Positions 9,705-18,455 of a DNA stretch of 34,926 nt are shown one piece after another. The notes below the pieces were generated by a model. It was not told the origin of the DNA. It searched no databases and saw nothing but the letters and a program-made list of their open reading frames with translations. The stretch is taken from assembly GCA_017476665.1 (NCBI GenBank), contig JAFUZJ010000027.1, positions 1 to 34,926 of the forward strand. Reading direction: 5' to 3'. The DNA comes from Lachnospiraceae bacterium. Its GTDB lineage: Bacteria; Bacillota; Clostridia; Lachnospirales; Lachnospiraceae. A program made the position numbers and the translations under genes. The first letter of the stretch is position 1; each line of letters begins with the position of its first letter.

Positions 9705-10184
9705 TCAGTCCTCCGGTTCCTCATACACCATCTCCTGGAGTTCTCCCTCCACCTTTTCCGTGTACAGGTGTCCGTCCAGATGATCCAGCTCATGACAGAT
9801 TGCCCTTGCCAAAAGCTCCGTTCCCTCAATTTCAATGGGCTTCATATTCACATCCAGCGCCACCGCCTTCACATAATTGGGTCTCGTCACCTGACCGCTC
9901 TTTCCGGGAAGACTTAGGCAGCCTTCCTGTCCGGTCTGCTCTCCGCTGGTCTCCACGATGCGGGGATTGATCAGGATATAGGGATCCTCCCCTGTCACAT
10001 CGATGACCACGATCCTCTTTAACACTCCGACCTGAGGTGCCGCCAACCCGACACCATTCGCGTCATACATGGTCTCCAGCATGTCCTCGATCAGTTCCTT
10101 TGTGCGGGGCGTCATCTCCTTGACTTCCTTACATTTTTTGTTTAAAACCTCATCTCCGAACTCCCGGATATTCCGAATTGCCAT
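9705..10184 (-). CDS. def: Peptide deformylase
   Basis: A metalloenzyme of about 159 aa that removes the N-formyl group from nascent proteins. All three motifs are intact: GVGLAAPQVG, EGCLSLPG (metal-ligand Cys) and HELDHLDG (HExxH). I place the start at the ATG at 10184 (MAIRNIREFG) because an AAGGAG site lies 9 nt upstream. The frame opens one in-frame ATG earlier, at 10202, but that ATG directly abuts this Shine-Dalgarno sequence and would only add MKEKKK. It sits between priA and fmt in the operon. Confidence 0.96.
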   Translation of the reverse strand: MAIRNIREFGDEVLNKKCKEVKEMTPRTKELIEDMLETMYDANGVGLAAPQVGVLKRIVVIDVTGEDPYILINPRIVETSGEQTGQEGCLSLPGKSGQVTRPNYVKAVALDVNMKPIEIEGTELLARAICHELDHLDGHLYTEKVEGELQEMVYEEPED

Positions 10185-10242
10185 CTTTTTCTTCTCCTTC
10201 ATTTTTCTCTTTTCTTCTGTACGTACGAATCACCCGCAGGAT

Positions 10243-12486
10243 CTACAGACAGATCATCGGATCAAAATCAAACTGCACCTGCTCCTGCCTCAGCTGCAGG
10301 GAAAAGATCAGCTTCTCCAGCCCGTCCTTGATCTCCACCAACTGTCCGTAATCCGCTTTTTTCACATAAAATACAAATCGGTAAATGTCATTGATCTTCC
10401 CGATGGTGGCAGGCGCAGGTCCCAGCACCTGATGGCCGCCTTCCTTCACCGTATCCGCCAGCCGGACCGCCAGCTTTGCCCCGGCTTCCTCTTCCCTGGC
10501 AAAAATCTGCACCGCCAACATATGCGCCGCCGGCGGATAGCCGCCCATCTCCCGATACAGGATCTCCTCTTCGTAAAAGCCCTCGTAATCCTGCGCCGCC
10601 GCAAAGGTCACCGCATAATGTTCCGGCTGATAGGTCTGGATCACCGCCTCTCCGGGCAGTTCTCCCCGCCCTGCGCGCCCCACCGCCTGGGTCAGCAGTT
10701 GGAACGTCCGCTCCCCCGCCCGGTAGTCATTGGCCGCCAGCGACAGATCCGCCGCCAGCACCCCTACCAGAGTCACCTTGGGGAAATCATGTCCCTTCAC
10801 GATCATCTGGGTGCCGATCAGCACATCCGCCTCCTCATTGGCAAAAGAAGATAATATCTTCTCATAACTGTCCTTGGTCTTCGTGGTATCGCCATCCATG
10901 CGGAGTGTCCGCACACCCGGAAACAATTCTTTCAATTTCTCCTCGATCTGCTGTGTCCCGGCCTTAAAGCCCAAAATATATTTTGAACCGCATTTCGGGC
11001 ACAGCTTCGGCTTCGGCTCGCTATATCCGCAGTAATGGCACATCAGCCTGCCGTCCCGATGCTCCGACAGAGACACGTCACAATGGGGACATTTCATCAC
11101 CTGCCCGCAGGCCCTGCAGGACACAAATCCCGCATATCCTCTGCGGTTTAAAAACAACATGCTCTGCTGCCCCTTCTGCAATCTGTCCGCCAGCAGCTCC
11201 TGCAGCTTTCTGCTGAAGATGGAACGGTTTCCCTGCTTTAATTCTTCCCGCAGATCTACCGTGTAAACCGTGGGCAGACTGCCGCCCGTAAGCCTCTCCT
11301 TCAGGGAAAACAGCTCATACTCGCCCTCTTCGGCCCGGTAATACGCCTCCATGGACGGCGTTGCGGATCCCAGCACCACGCTGGCGCCATGCAGCCTGGC
11401 CACCTCCATGGCGGTCTCTCTGGCGTGATATTTCGGCGTTCCCTCGCTCTTATAGCTTCCCTCATGCTCCTCGTCCATGATGATCAGCCCGATATTGGGA
11501 AACGGCGTGAACAGCGCCGAGCGCGGACCGATGATCACATCGATCTCGCCCTCCATGGCACGCCTGCACTGATCATATTTTTCCCCGGGTGACAGCGTGG
11601 AATTCATCACACTCACCCGATCGCCGAACCGCCTGTAAAAACGCATCAATGTCTGATAAGTCAGCGCGATCTCCGGGATCAGCACCACAGCCTGCCTGCC
11701 TCTCCCAATCACACTTTCCACCAGCTCTAAATAAACCTCCGTCTTGCCGCTTCCGGTGATCCCATGCAGCAGATAGGTCTTCTGCCTTCCTTCCTCCATG
11801 TCCTGCAGCACAGTTTCCACAATGTGCCGCTGGCTGTCACTGAGCCGCTTTGGCCCCGCTCCACTCTCCCCGGCGTTCGCCCGCACGACCGGCTTCACCG
11901 GATTGCGGAAGCCCTCCGTGGTCCGGACCCTGATCGCACCGGCCTTCACCAGACTGTTGATGGTCGCCGCAGAGACATTTAATTTCCCCGTGATCCACTC
12001 ATAGGGGATATCCGTTTCCTGTTCCAGCAAAGCCTGCAGCACCCGGACTTTTGCGGTCTGTTTCTTCCGCATGCTCTCACCCAGAAGCGCTGTCAGCTCC
12101 TCTCTGTTCATCCCACTTTCCACATAGCGCTTCTCCAGCTTTTTCACGGACTGCTTTGCGGGAAGCACCGTCTTTAACGCCTGGATCATGGTCGAACCGT
12201 AATTTTTCCGGATCCAGGCCGCCAACGCCACCATCTTATCCGTGGCATCCACGTCCTTTTCCGCCAGGCCTGCAACATCCTTCATGCGGGTCGGATCAAA
12301 TTTGCAGGTCTCCCCCAGTTCCGTCACATATCCTTTGATCAGACGGTTTCCGTTGCCGAAAGGCACCTGCACGCATGCCCCCGGCTCCAGCATTCCCCGC
12401 AGTCTCTCCGGCACCCGGTACTGAAAGGGTCTATCCAATTTTTCATGAGAGATGTCCACTATGACATCCGCGTACTGTTCTCCCAC
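10243..12486 (-). CDS. priA: Primosomal replication restart helicase PriA
   Basis: A 747-aa superfamily-2 helicase that reloads the replisome at stalled forks. Visible parts are the N-terminal 3'-DNA-binding domain, Walker A GITGSGKTEV, Walker B variant MDEEHEG, motif III LGSATPS, a double zinc-binding region (CRACGQVMKCPHC, then CHYCGY and CPKCGS) inserted in the second helicase lobe, and motif VI QAVGRAGR. Length is normal. It starts 3 nt after the murE stop, and def follows after 58 nt. Confidence 0.97.
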   Translation of the reverse strand: MGEQYADVIVDISHEKLDRPFQYRVPERLRGMLEPGACVQVPFGNGNRLIKGYVTELGETCKFDPTRMKDVAGLAEKDVDATDKMVALAAWIRKNYGSTMIQALKTVLPAKQSVKKLEKRYVESGMNREELTALLGESMRKKQTAKVRVLQALLEQETDIPYEWITGKLNVSAATINSLVKAGAIRVRTTEGFRNPVKPVVRANAGESGAGPKRLSDSQRHIVETVLQDMEEGRQKTYLLHGITGSGKTEVYLELVESVIGRGRQAVVLIPEIALTYQTLMRFYRRFGDRVSVMNSTLSPGEKYDQCRRAMEGEIDVIIGPRSALFTPFPNIGLIIMDEEHEGSYKSEGTPKYHARETAMEVARLHGASVVLGSATPSMEAYYRAEEGEYELFSLKERLTGGSLPTVYTVDLREELKQGNRSIFSRKLQELLADRLQKGQQSMLFLNRRGYAGFVSCRACGQVMKCPHCDVSLSEHRDGRLMCHYCGYSEPKPKLCPKCGSKYILGFKAGTQQIEEKLKELFPGVRTLRMDGDTTKTKDSYEKILSSFANEEADVLIGTQMIVKGHDFPKVTLVGVLAADLSLAANDYRAGERTFQLLTQAVGRAGRGELPGEAVIQTYQPEHYAVTFAAAQDYEGFYEEEILYREMGGYPPAAHMLAVQIFAREEEAGAKLAVRLADTVKEGGHQVLGPAPATIGKINDIYRFVFYVKKADYGQLVEIKDGLEKLIFSLQLRQEQVQFDFDPMICL

Positions 12487-12489
12487 TCG

Positions 12490-13998
12490 CTATTTCCCCA
12501 TCTCCTGTAAAATATCGCGGATCAGATCCCGCTCATCCATGGGATATTTCACACCTTTGATCTCCTGGTAATCCTCATGCCCCTTGCCGGCAAGCACCAC
12601 GATATCCCCCGGCTCCCCATGCTCGATGGCGTAACGGATCGCCTCCTTGCGGTCGCAGATCTCCACAAATTTTCCGTCCGTCTTTTCGATACCGGTGCGG
12701 ATATCCGCAATGATATCCAACGGCTCCTCAAATCTGGGGTTGTCGGAGGTGATGATCGTCAGATCGGAAAGCTTTCCGCTGACCTCCCCCATCTCAAACC
12801 GTCTGGACTTTGCCCGGTTTCCGCCGCATCCAAACAGACACACCAGCCTGTGCGGCTCATATTCCTTCAGCGTAGTCAGCAGGCTCTCCAAAGCCATGGC
12901 ATTGTGCGCATAATCGATCAACAGTGTAAACTGATCCGAAACCTTCACTATCTCTATACGCCCTTTCACATGGGCGCTCAACAGCGCTTTCCGGATATTC
13001 TCCGCGGACACCTGAAAATGTCTGCAGATTGCGATGGCTGTCAGCGCATTGTACACACTGAACCGTCCCGGCGTGGGCACCTCCACCTCGAAGCTCTCTC
13101 CCAGACTGCCATGCACCTGCTGTGCCTGCGCTTCCTCGGAAAACGCCACCCGGAACTTCACTCCCAGTTCCCCGGGCTTATGTACCAGTTCCATGCGGTC
13201 CGCACGGATATCGCAATGCGCCCCCAGCCCGAAGCTCTCCAGACTGCAGGTGTGTCCTGCCATCACCTGGGCAAAATGGCCGTCATCCCCGTTGCCGATA
13301 CCCACTTTGCACTGCCTGAACAGCAGGGATTTACAGTGCAGATAATCTTCAAAATCCTTATGTTCATTGGGGCCAATATGGTCCGGCTCCAGATTGGTGA
13401 AAATTCCGTAATCAAACACAAATCCCTGGGAGCGATGCAGCATCAGCGCCTGAGAGGAAACCTCCATCACCACGGCATCCAACCCCGCCTCCACCATCCG
13501 GGCAAAATACTCCTGCAGCAGATAAGACTCCGGCGTGGTATTCGACGCATGAATATGCTGCTCCCCGATGATGATCTCAATGGTTCCGATCAGCCCCACT
13601 TTATATCCTGCATTCTCCAGAATGGATTTCACCAGATAGGTCGACGTCGTCTTTCCCTTCGTCCCCGTGATTCCGATGGTCTTCAGCTTCTTGGCCGGAT
13701 GGCCGAACCATGCAGCAGAGATAAAAGCCATGGCATAACGGGTATCCGCCACCCGGATCACCGTCACATCCTTTTCCCCAATCCCGCTCACCGGATCGGA
13801 AACGACCAATACACCCGCTCCCTGCTCTACCGCCTCCGCAGCAAACGTATGTCCGTCAAAATTCGCTCCCTTGATACACAGGAACAGACATCCGTCCTCC
13901 ACCTTCCGGGAATCGTAAACCACAGAATATACTTCCCGCTCCGGGCTCCCTTGTATACATTCATATTCCAAACCATGCAGCAACTCTGATAAATGCAT
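12490..13998 (-). CDS. murE: UDP-MurNAc-tripeptide synthetase (meso-DAP-adding MurE)
   Basis: A 502-aa Mur ligase that adds the third residue to UDP-MurNAc-Ala-Glu in the cytoplasm. The ATP-binding motif GITGTKGKTTS, the central ligase domain (with the TTPESY region) and the C-terminal domain are complete. The substrate motif reads DNPRFEEP; the DNPR form is typical of meso-diaminopimelate-adding enzymes rather than lysine-adding ones, so DAP-type peptidoglycan is predicted. It is the first gene of the operon that runs to rsgA; a GGGGGAG site lies 6 nt before the ATG. The gap to recJ upstream contains a terminator. Confidence 0.97.
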   Translation of the reverse strand: MHLSELLHGLEYECIQGSPEREVYSVVYDSRKVEDGCLFLCIKGANFDGHTFAAEAVEQGAGVLVVSDPVSGIGEKDVTVIRVADTRYAMAFISAAWFGHPAKKLKTIGITGTKGKTTSTYLVKSILENAGYKVGLIGTIEIIIGEQHIHASNTTPESYLLQEYFARMVEAGLDAVVMEVSSQALMLHRSQGFVFDYGIFTNLEPDHIGPNEHKDFEDYLHCKSLLFRQCKVGIGNGDDGHFAQVMAGHTCSLESFGLGAHCDIRADRMELVHKPGELGVKFRVAFSEEAQAQQVHGSLGESFEVEVPTPGRFSVYNALTAIAICRHFQVSAENIRKALLSAHVKGRIEIVKVSDQFTLLIDYAHNAMALESLLTTLKEYEPHRLVCLFGCGGNRAKSRRFEMGEVSGKLSDLTIITSDNPRFEEPLDIIADIRTGIEKTDGKFVEICDRKEAIRYAIEHGEPGDIVVLAGKGHEDYQEIKGVKYPMDERDLIRDILQEMGK

Positions 13999-14077
13999 TT
14001 CTACTCCCCCATTTTAAAACTGCTCTATAACATTTCTATTTTACTCCAATTTCACTGTTTCTACCACTCTTTTTTTA

Positions 14078-14108
14078 CAAAACAGAAAAGCCCCGGCATA
14101 ACCGGGGT
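14078..14108 (-). terminator. Rho-independent terminator of the recJ transcript
   Basis: On the minus strand a CCCCGG / CCGGGG stem with a 5-nt loop (14091-14107) is followed by a T-rich tail (CTTTTCTGTTTTG). It lies 113 nt past the recJ stop and about 80 nt before murE, so it separates the two transcription units. Confidence 0.85.
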
Positions 14109-14133
14109 ACTCTTCCGTTTTCTTATGAGGGGG

Positions 14134-14157
14134 AGATAGTGAATTTCTCAACTATCT
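14134..14157. repeat. 7-bp inverted repeat in recJ-murE gap
   Basis: AGATAGT (14134-14140) and ACTATCT (14151-14157) form a perfect 7-bp stem with a 10-nt loop. There is no T-run on either side, so it is not a typical terminator. Close by, at 14179-14200, is a perfect tandem duplication of AATGTGTCCAA. Function unknown; it may be an operator or a scar of a former insertion. Confidence 0.4.
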
Positions 14158-14220
14158 TAAAATGTATTTTATAACATAAATGTGTCCAAAATGTGTCCAA
14201 ATTATAAAAAAGCAAAAAAA

Positions 14221-16047
14221 TTATGCAAAATTTTGAATAATGAATTGTTTTTCCGTTTTACCCTTATATGTATTCATTCCCAGCTGATAGACCACCGATA
14301 CGGAGTAATCTCCCTGTCCTGCATATAACTTTTTTATGCATTCTTCTCCGTATTTTTGTTGCAGCAGCGCCTCAAATTCGTCCAGTTTCCGAAACAGCAC
14401 CATCTGCTCTCTCTTATGTCCCGGCGTCACCACCGTAAACCTGGCAAAATTTCCGCTTCCGCCCATACGGGCCGCAGACACAAACTTCAAGTCTTTCTGG
14501 GCAAAAAGAGGCTTGGGATTGCCCACGCCGAACGGCTCCAGGATTTCCAGCTGGTCCGCCAGTGTCTCCGTGGCATACTCCACAGGCATCGGCACATCAA
14601 TATGCACGACAGGGATGAAATCCTCCTCCGTGAGGGTGCAGCCTTCGTTGAGCCGCTCCCGCAGCGCATCCACATTCCGTTCCTCCAAGGAAAGCCCCGC
14701 CGCCATTTTATGGCCCCCATATTTTGTGAACAATTCCTTCACCCGGGTCAGCGCATCATACATGTGATAGGTCTCGATGGAACGACCGGACCCCTTCACG
14801 CGCTCCTCGCCCTTGGTCAGAACAATAGTCGGCTTATTGTAATGCTCTCTGATCCGCCCGGCAATGATCCCTGCCAGGCTTTCATGTACCTTGGGCAGAT
14901 AGATCACCAACACCTTATCCTGCTCCAACTGATGCTCTCGTATATAGGTTTCTGCCTGCTCCACACCCTCCGAAGTCAGATTTTTTCTGCTGTCGTTCAG
15001 TTCCTTTAATTCCACGGCCGCCTGCATTGCTTCCTGCTTGGTTGTGCTCTGTAGCAGTTCCAGCGCCCTCTTGGCTGTATCCAGCCTTCCCGTAGCATTC
15101 AGACAGGGGCCCAGCACAAATCCAAGATGATATGCGGAAATCCTGGCAGGTTCCAGACCGTTTACCTCCATCAGCGCCTGAAGCCCAAGATTCCGGCTGC
15201 GCTGCATCCTTTTCAGTCCTTCCTTGACGACGATCCGGTTCTCATCCATCAGCTCCATGACATCACACACAGTGGAAAAAGACGCAAACTCCAACAATTC
15301 TTCCAGCAAGGCCCGGGCGCCATCTGCGTCTTGTCCCCCCACACGCCCCGGCATTCCACCGCGCTCCGGCAGCCTCGCGCGCTCCAGCAGCGCCTGCATC
15401 ATCTTATACGCCACCATGCCGCCGCAGATGCCCTTGAACGGATAGCCGCATTCCTGCCGCTTCGGATCCACCACAGCCAGCGCCGGAGGCAATACTTCCA
15501 CCCGCACCGGCTCACCGGTTTCTGCGTCCTCCTGCACTTCATAGGGAACCTCATGATGATCAGTCACCACCACATCGATTCCCAGCGAAACCGCCAACTC
15601 GATCTGCTTTGCCGCTGCGATCCCGTTATCACAGGTGACAATCAGCTTCACCCCATCCTCCTTGGCTAACTCGATCAGATGGTCATTCAGACCGTAACCG
15701 TCATGAATCCGATGGGGGATTGCCGTATCCACATCCGCCCCTAAATATGCAAAACCTTTTGTCAGGATGTAGGACGAACAGATTCCGTCCACATCATAAT
15801 CCCCGATCACACGGATCTTCTGCCCCTGTTTTATGGCGTTATCTACTATCTCCACCGCCTTATCCATATCTTTCAGAAGCCAGGGAGAATGACAATCCGC
15901 CAGGGTTCCCCGCAGAAATTTACGCACCTGTTCCTCATCCGTCAGATCCCGGTTGCGCAGGATCCGGGCCACCACCGGATCAATCCCGAACTCTTCCGCC
16001 CATTTCCCGAAATCCGCTTTCTTCGCAGCCACCATCCACTTTTCCAT
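14221..16047 (-). CDS. recJ: Single-stranded-DNA-specific exonuclease RecJ
   Basis: A DHH-superfamily 5'-3' exonuclease of about 608 aa used in recombination and mismatch or base-excision repair. Motif I is GDYDVDGICSS (metal-binding Asp residues), motif III is TDHHEV, and the DHHA1-type signature GGHKMAAG is near the C terminus, followed by an OB-like domain. I choose the ATG at 16047, which has AAGGGTG 6 nt upstream. The frame opens at 16086, but those codons lie in the secDF terminator hairpin. Because that terminator ends about 20 nt before the ATG, recJ probably depends on partial read-through from secDF. Confidence 0.95.
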   Translation of the reverse strand: MEKWMVAAKKADFGKWAEEFGIDPVVARILRNRDLTDEEQVRKFLRGTLADCHSPWLLKDMDKAVEIVDNAIKQGQKIRVIGDYDVDGICSSYILTKGFAYLGADVDTAIPHRIHDGYGLNDHLIELAKEDGVKLIVTCDNGIAAAKQIELAVSLGIDVVVTDHHEVPYEVQEDAETGEPVRVEVLPPALAVVDPKRQECGYPFKGICGGMVAYKMMQALLERARLPERGGMPGRVGGQDADGARALLEELLEFASFSTVCDVMELMDENRIVVKEGLKRMQRSRNLGLQALMEVNGLEPARISAYHLGFVLGPCLNATGRLDTAKRALELLQSTTKQEAMQAAVELKELNDSRKNLTSEGVEQAETYIREHQLEQDKVLVIYLPKVHESLAGIIAGRIREHYNKPTIVLTKGEERVKGSGRSIETYHMYDALTRVKELFTKYGGHKMAAGLSLEERNVDALRERLNEGCTLTEEDFIPVVHIDVPMPVEYATETLADQLEILEPFGVGNPKPLFAQKDLKFVSAARMGGSGNFARFTVVTPGHKREQMVLFRKLDEFEALLQQKYGEECIKKLYAGQGDYSVSVVYQLGMNTYKGKTEKQFIIQNFA

Positions 16048-16063
16048 CACTGTCACCCTTTGC

Positions 16064-16098
16064 AAAAAAGCGCCGGAACACACCATTCCAGCGCCTTT
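16064..16098 (-). terminator. Rho-independent terminator or attenuator after secDF
   Basis: On the minus strand a 9-bp stem, GCGCTGGAA paired with TTCCGGCGC (one T-G pair; 16070-16078 with 16086-16094), is followed by TTTTTT (16064-16069). It comes 40-70 nt after the secDF stop and directly before the recJ ribosome binding site. Confidence 0.85.
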
Positions 16099-16136
16099 TC
16101 TCTACTTTTTCATTTTATCCGACCTGTTTGGTCATT

Positions 16137-18398
16137 CTATTTCGCCGCCTTCGGCGGGAACTTCTGTCTGAGCACATACCACAATGCACCCGTAATACAT
16201 ACGGAAGAATAAGCACCGCATACGATACCTACCATCAAAGGCAGTGCAAAATCCCGGATACTGGTCACACCCAGTACATACAGGCAGGCAACCATGATGA
16301 ACGTGGTCAGCGAAGTAAAGATACTTCTGGTCAACGTCTGGGTAATACTCTTGTTCACCACCTCCTGCAGATCATCCTTTCTGGACATCACCGCCATGTT
16401 CTCGCGCACACGGTCGAAGATAACGATGGTCGCATTGACGGAGTAACCTACGATGGTCAGCATACATGCAATGAAAGTGTTGCCCACGGAAACCTTTGCC
16501 GCCGCATAGAAGGCCAACACCACCAGCACATCATGCACCAGCGCTGCAATACTGCTGACACCAAAACGCAGATCCTTGAACCGAATCCTGATATAGATCA
16601 GCATGCAGACAATGGCAACCACCACCGCAATGACCGTGTCGGACTTCATCTCGTCACTGATTGTGGAGCTGATGGTCTCGGAGGTGATCATATCCTCGGA
16701 CACACCAAAATTCTCGATCAGCGCCGCATTCAGCGCCTCTCTCTGTTCTACATTCAGACTGTTGGTCTTAAAGATGATCTCATTGGACTCCTGCACATTC
16801 TGTACCTGTACGGCACTGCCGGTCACCTGCTCGATCACAGGCACCACAGTTGCGGTAGCTTCCTCCAGGGACATACTCTGATTAAAGGTCACAGTTGTCG
16901 CCGTACCGCCCTTGAACTCCAGGCTGTAATTCAGCATATCGCCGGTATTTGCTTTGTTCACACCCATCATAACAAATCCGGCCACGATCACTGCCAAAGA
17001 GATTCCAAAGAACACATTCTTCTTGGACAGGAAATCAATCGGCTTCCGATTCTTTGCCACACCGTACCACTTGGCATCTCTTATGCCGATCGCATAAAAC
17101 GCGTACATAATATATTTTGTGATCACCAATGCGGTGAACATGGACAACACGATACCCAGAGCCAGCGTCTCCGCAAATCCCTTGATGGTACCGGGTGCCA
17201 GGAAGAACAGCACTGCCGCCGCGATCAGGGTTGTAATGTTACCGTCCACGATAGCGGACAACGCCTTCTCGTAACCTGTCTTGATGGCATTATATACAGT
17301 CTTGCCCGCCGCGATCTCCTCACGAATACGGGCGAAAATAATCACATTCGCATCCACCGCCATACCGATGGAAAGGATGATACCTGCCACGCCGGACAGT
17401 GTCAAAGTCATGTCAAAGCCGTTCAGCAACAGCACGATCATCGCCACATACAGACAGAGCGCAATCGATGCCGCAAATCCGGAAATAAAATACACAACGA
17501 TCATAAATACGATCACGATAGCCAGTCCGATCGCGCCGGCCTTTAAGCTGGTGTTGATGGCCTCCACACCGAGCTGTGCACCTACCACTTTCGAATGCAG
17601 CTCCTCCAGTTCCACCTTCAAACCACCGATTCGGATGGTGGAAGCAAGCCGCTCTGCAGCCGCGGCACTCTCCATCGGGGAGATCTGTGCGCTTCCGTCC
17701 GAGATCACTGCGTTTACGCCGGGAACACTGACAAATTCACCGTCATAGTAGATGGCAATGCTCTCGCCATTCTGATAAGCCCGTCTGGTCGCATCCGCGA
17801 ACTTCTGCGTCCCTTCATCCGTCATGGTCAGGCTGACTGCAAACATGGAATTCTGCATGCTGTCCTGGGTGGACACCGCGCGGGCATCCTTCACATCCGT
17901 ACCCAGCAACACAATGGAACCGTCCGCCAACATCTCGTCAATGGACTTGTTCAGTCCGTATCCTGCTACATAATTCCCGTTCTCATCCAACATTACCTGC
18001 TGGGAATAGTTCTGATTTCCGTTGTCATCGGTCTGTGCGATGAAGTACAGGGATCCGGGCTTACCCAACTCCTTCAGGATCGCATTGGCATCACTGACAC
18101 CGGGGATCTCAATATTGATTCTGTCCAATCCCTCCTGATACACGATTGCCTCTGTGCTGTAAGTCTCCACACGCTGCTGTAGCTTATAGATCGTATCAGC
18201 CATATCCGTGGTGCTGGGAGCTTCATCCCCCACCGCCTGATAGGTGATGCTGACGCCGCCTGCCAGATCCAGTCCCAGACTGATGTCCGAAGCGCTTCCC
18301 GTACCCTTGCCGTCATATCCCATGATATCCACATAGGTCAGACCGGCCAGCGCCAGGATTGCGCAGAGCAGAATTACAAGTGCCTTGCCCTTTTTCAT
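16137..18398 (-). CDS. secDF: Fused protein-export membrane protein SecDF
   Basis: A 753-aa fusion of SecD and SecF, the proton-motive-force-driven partner of SecYEG. The N-terminal helix is followed by the SecD signature SLGLDLAGGVSITYQ, a large extracellular P1 region, and five helices with conserved motifs such as GMAVDANVIIFARIREE. A second half starts near FLSKKNVFFG and has the SecF signature SLEFKGGTATTVTF and the later VNATIVIFDRVREN. About 12 membrane helices in total. Fusion is common in Bacilli and many Clostridia. The ATG at 18398 has an AAAGGAC site. It is followed by a terminator and then recJ. Confidence 0.96.
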   Translation of the reverse strand: MKKGKALVILLCAILALAGLTYVDIMGYDGKGTGSASDISLGLDLAGGVSITYQAVGDEAPSTTDMADTIYKLQQRVETYSTEAIVYQEGLDRINIEIPGVSDANAILKELGKPGSLYFIAQTDDNGNQNYSQQVMLDENGNYVAGYGLNKSIDEMLADGSIVLLGTDVKDARAVSTQDSMQNSMFAVSLTMTDEGTQKFADATRRAYQNGESIAIYYDGEFVSVPGVNAVISDGSAQISPMESAAAAERLASTIRIGGLKVELEELHSKVVGAQLGVEAINTSLKAGAIGLAIVIVFMIVVYFISGFAASIALCLYVAMIVLLLNGFDMTLTLSGVAGIILSIGMAVDANVIIFARIREEIAAGKTVYNAIKTGYEKALSAIVDGNITTLIAAAVLFFLAPGTIKGFAETLALGIVLSMFTALVITKYIMYAFYAIGIRDAKWYGVAKNRKPIDFLSKKNVFFGISLAVIVAGFVMMGVNKANTGDMLNYSLEFKGGTATTVTFNQSMSLEEATATVVPVIEQVTGSAVQVQNVQESNEIIFKTNSLNVEQREALNAALIENFGVSEDMITSETISSTISDEMKSDTVIAVVVAIVCMLIYIRIRFKDLRFGVSSIAALVHDVLVVLAFYAAAKVSVGNTFIACMLTIVGYSVNATIVIFDRVRENMAVMSRKDDLQEVVNKSITQTLTRSIFTSLTTFIMVACLYVLGVTSIRDFALPLMVGIVCGAYSSVCITGALWYVLRQKFPPKAAK

Positions 18399-18455
18399 TT
18401 TCTCATGTCCTTTCTTTTTTTACGCTTTTTCTTCTCTTTTTATACTTTCCCTTTT

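Noticed and set aside
12577-13989. A 470-aa plus-strand open frame opposite murE
   Set aside because: It covers murE exactly in the opposite sense, with shadow-type composition and no ribosome binding site.
15720-17546. A 608-aa plus-strand open frame across recJ and secDF
   Set aside because: It is antisense to two well-supported genes, crosses their terminator, is rich in His, Arg and Gln as expected of a shadow frame, and has no domain.
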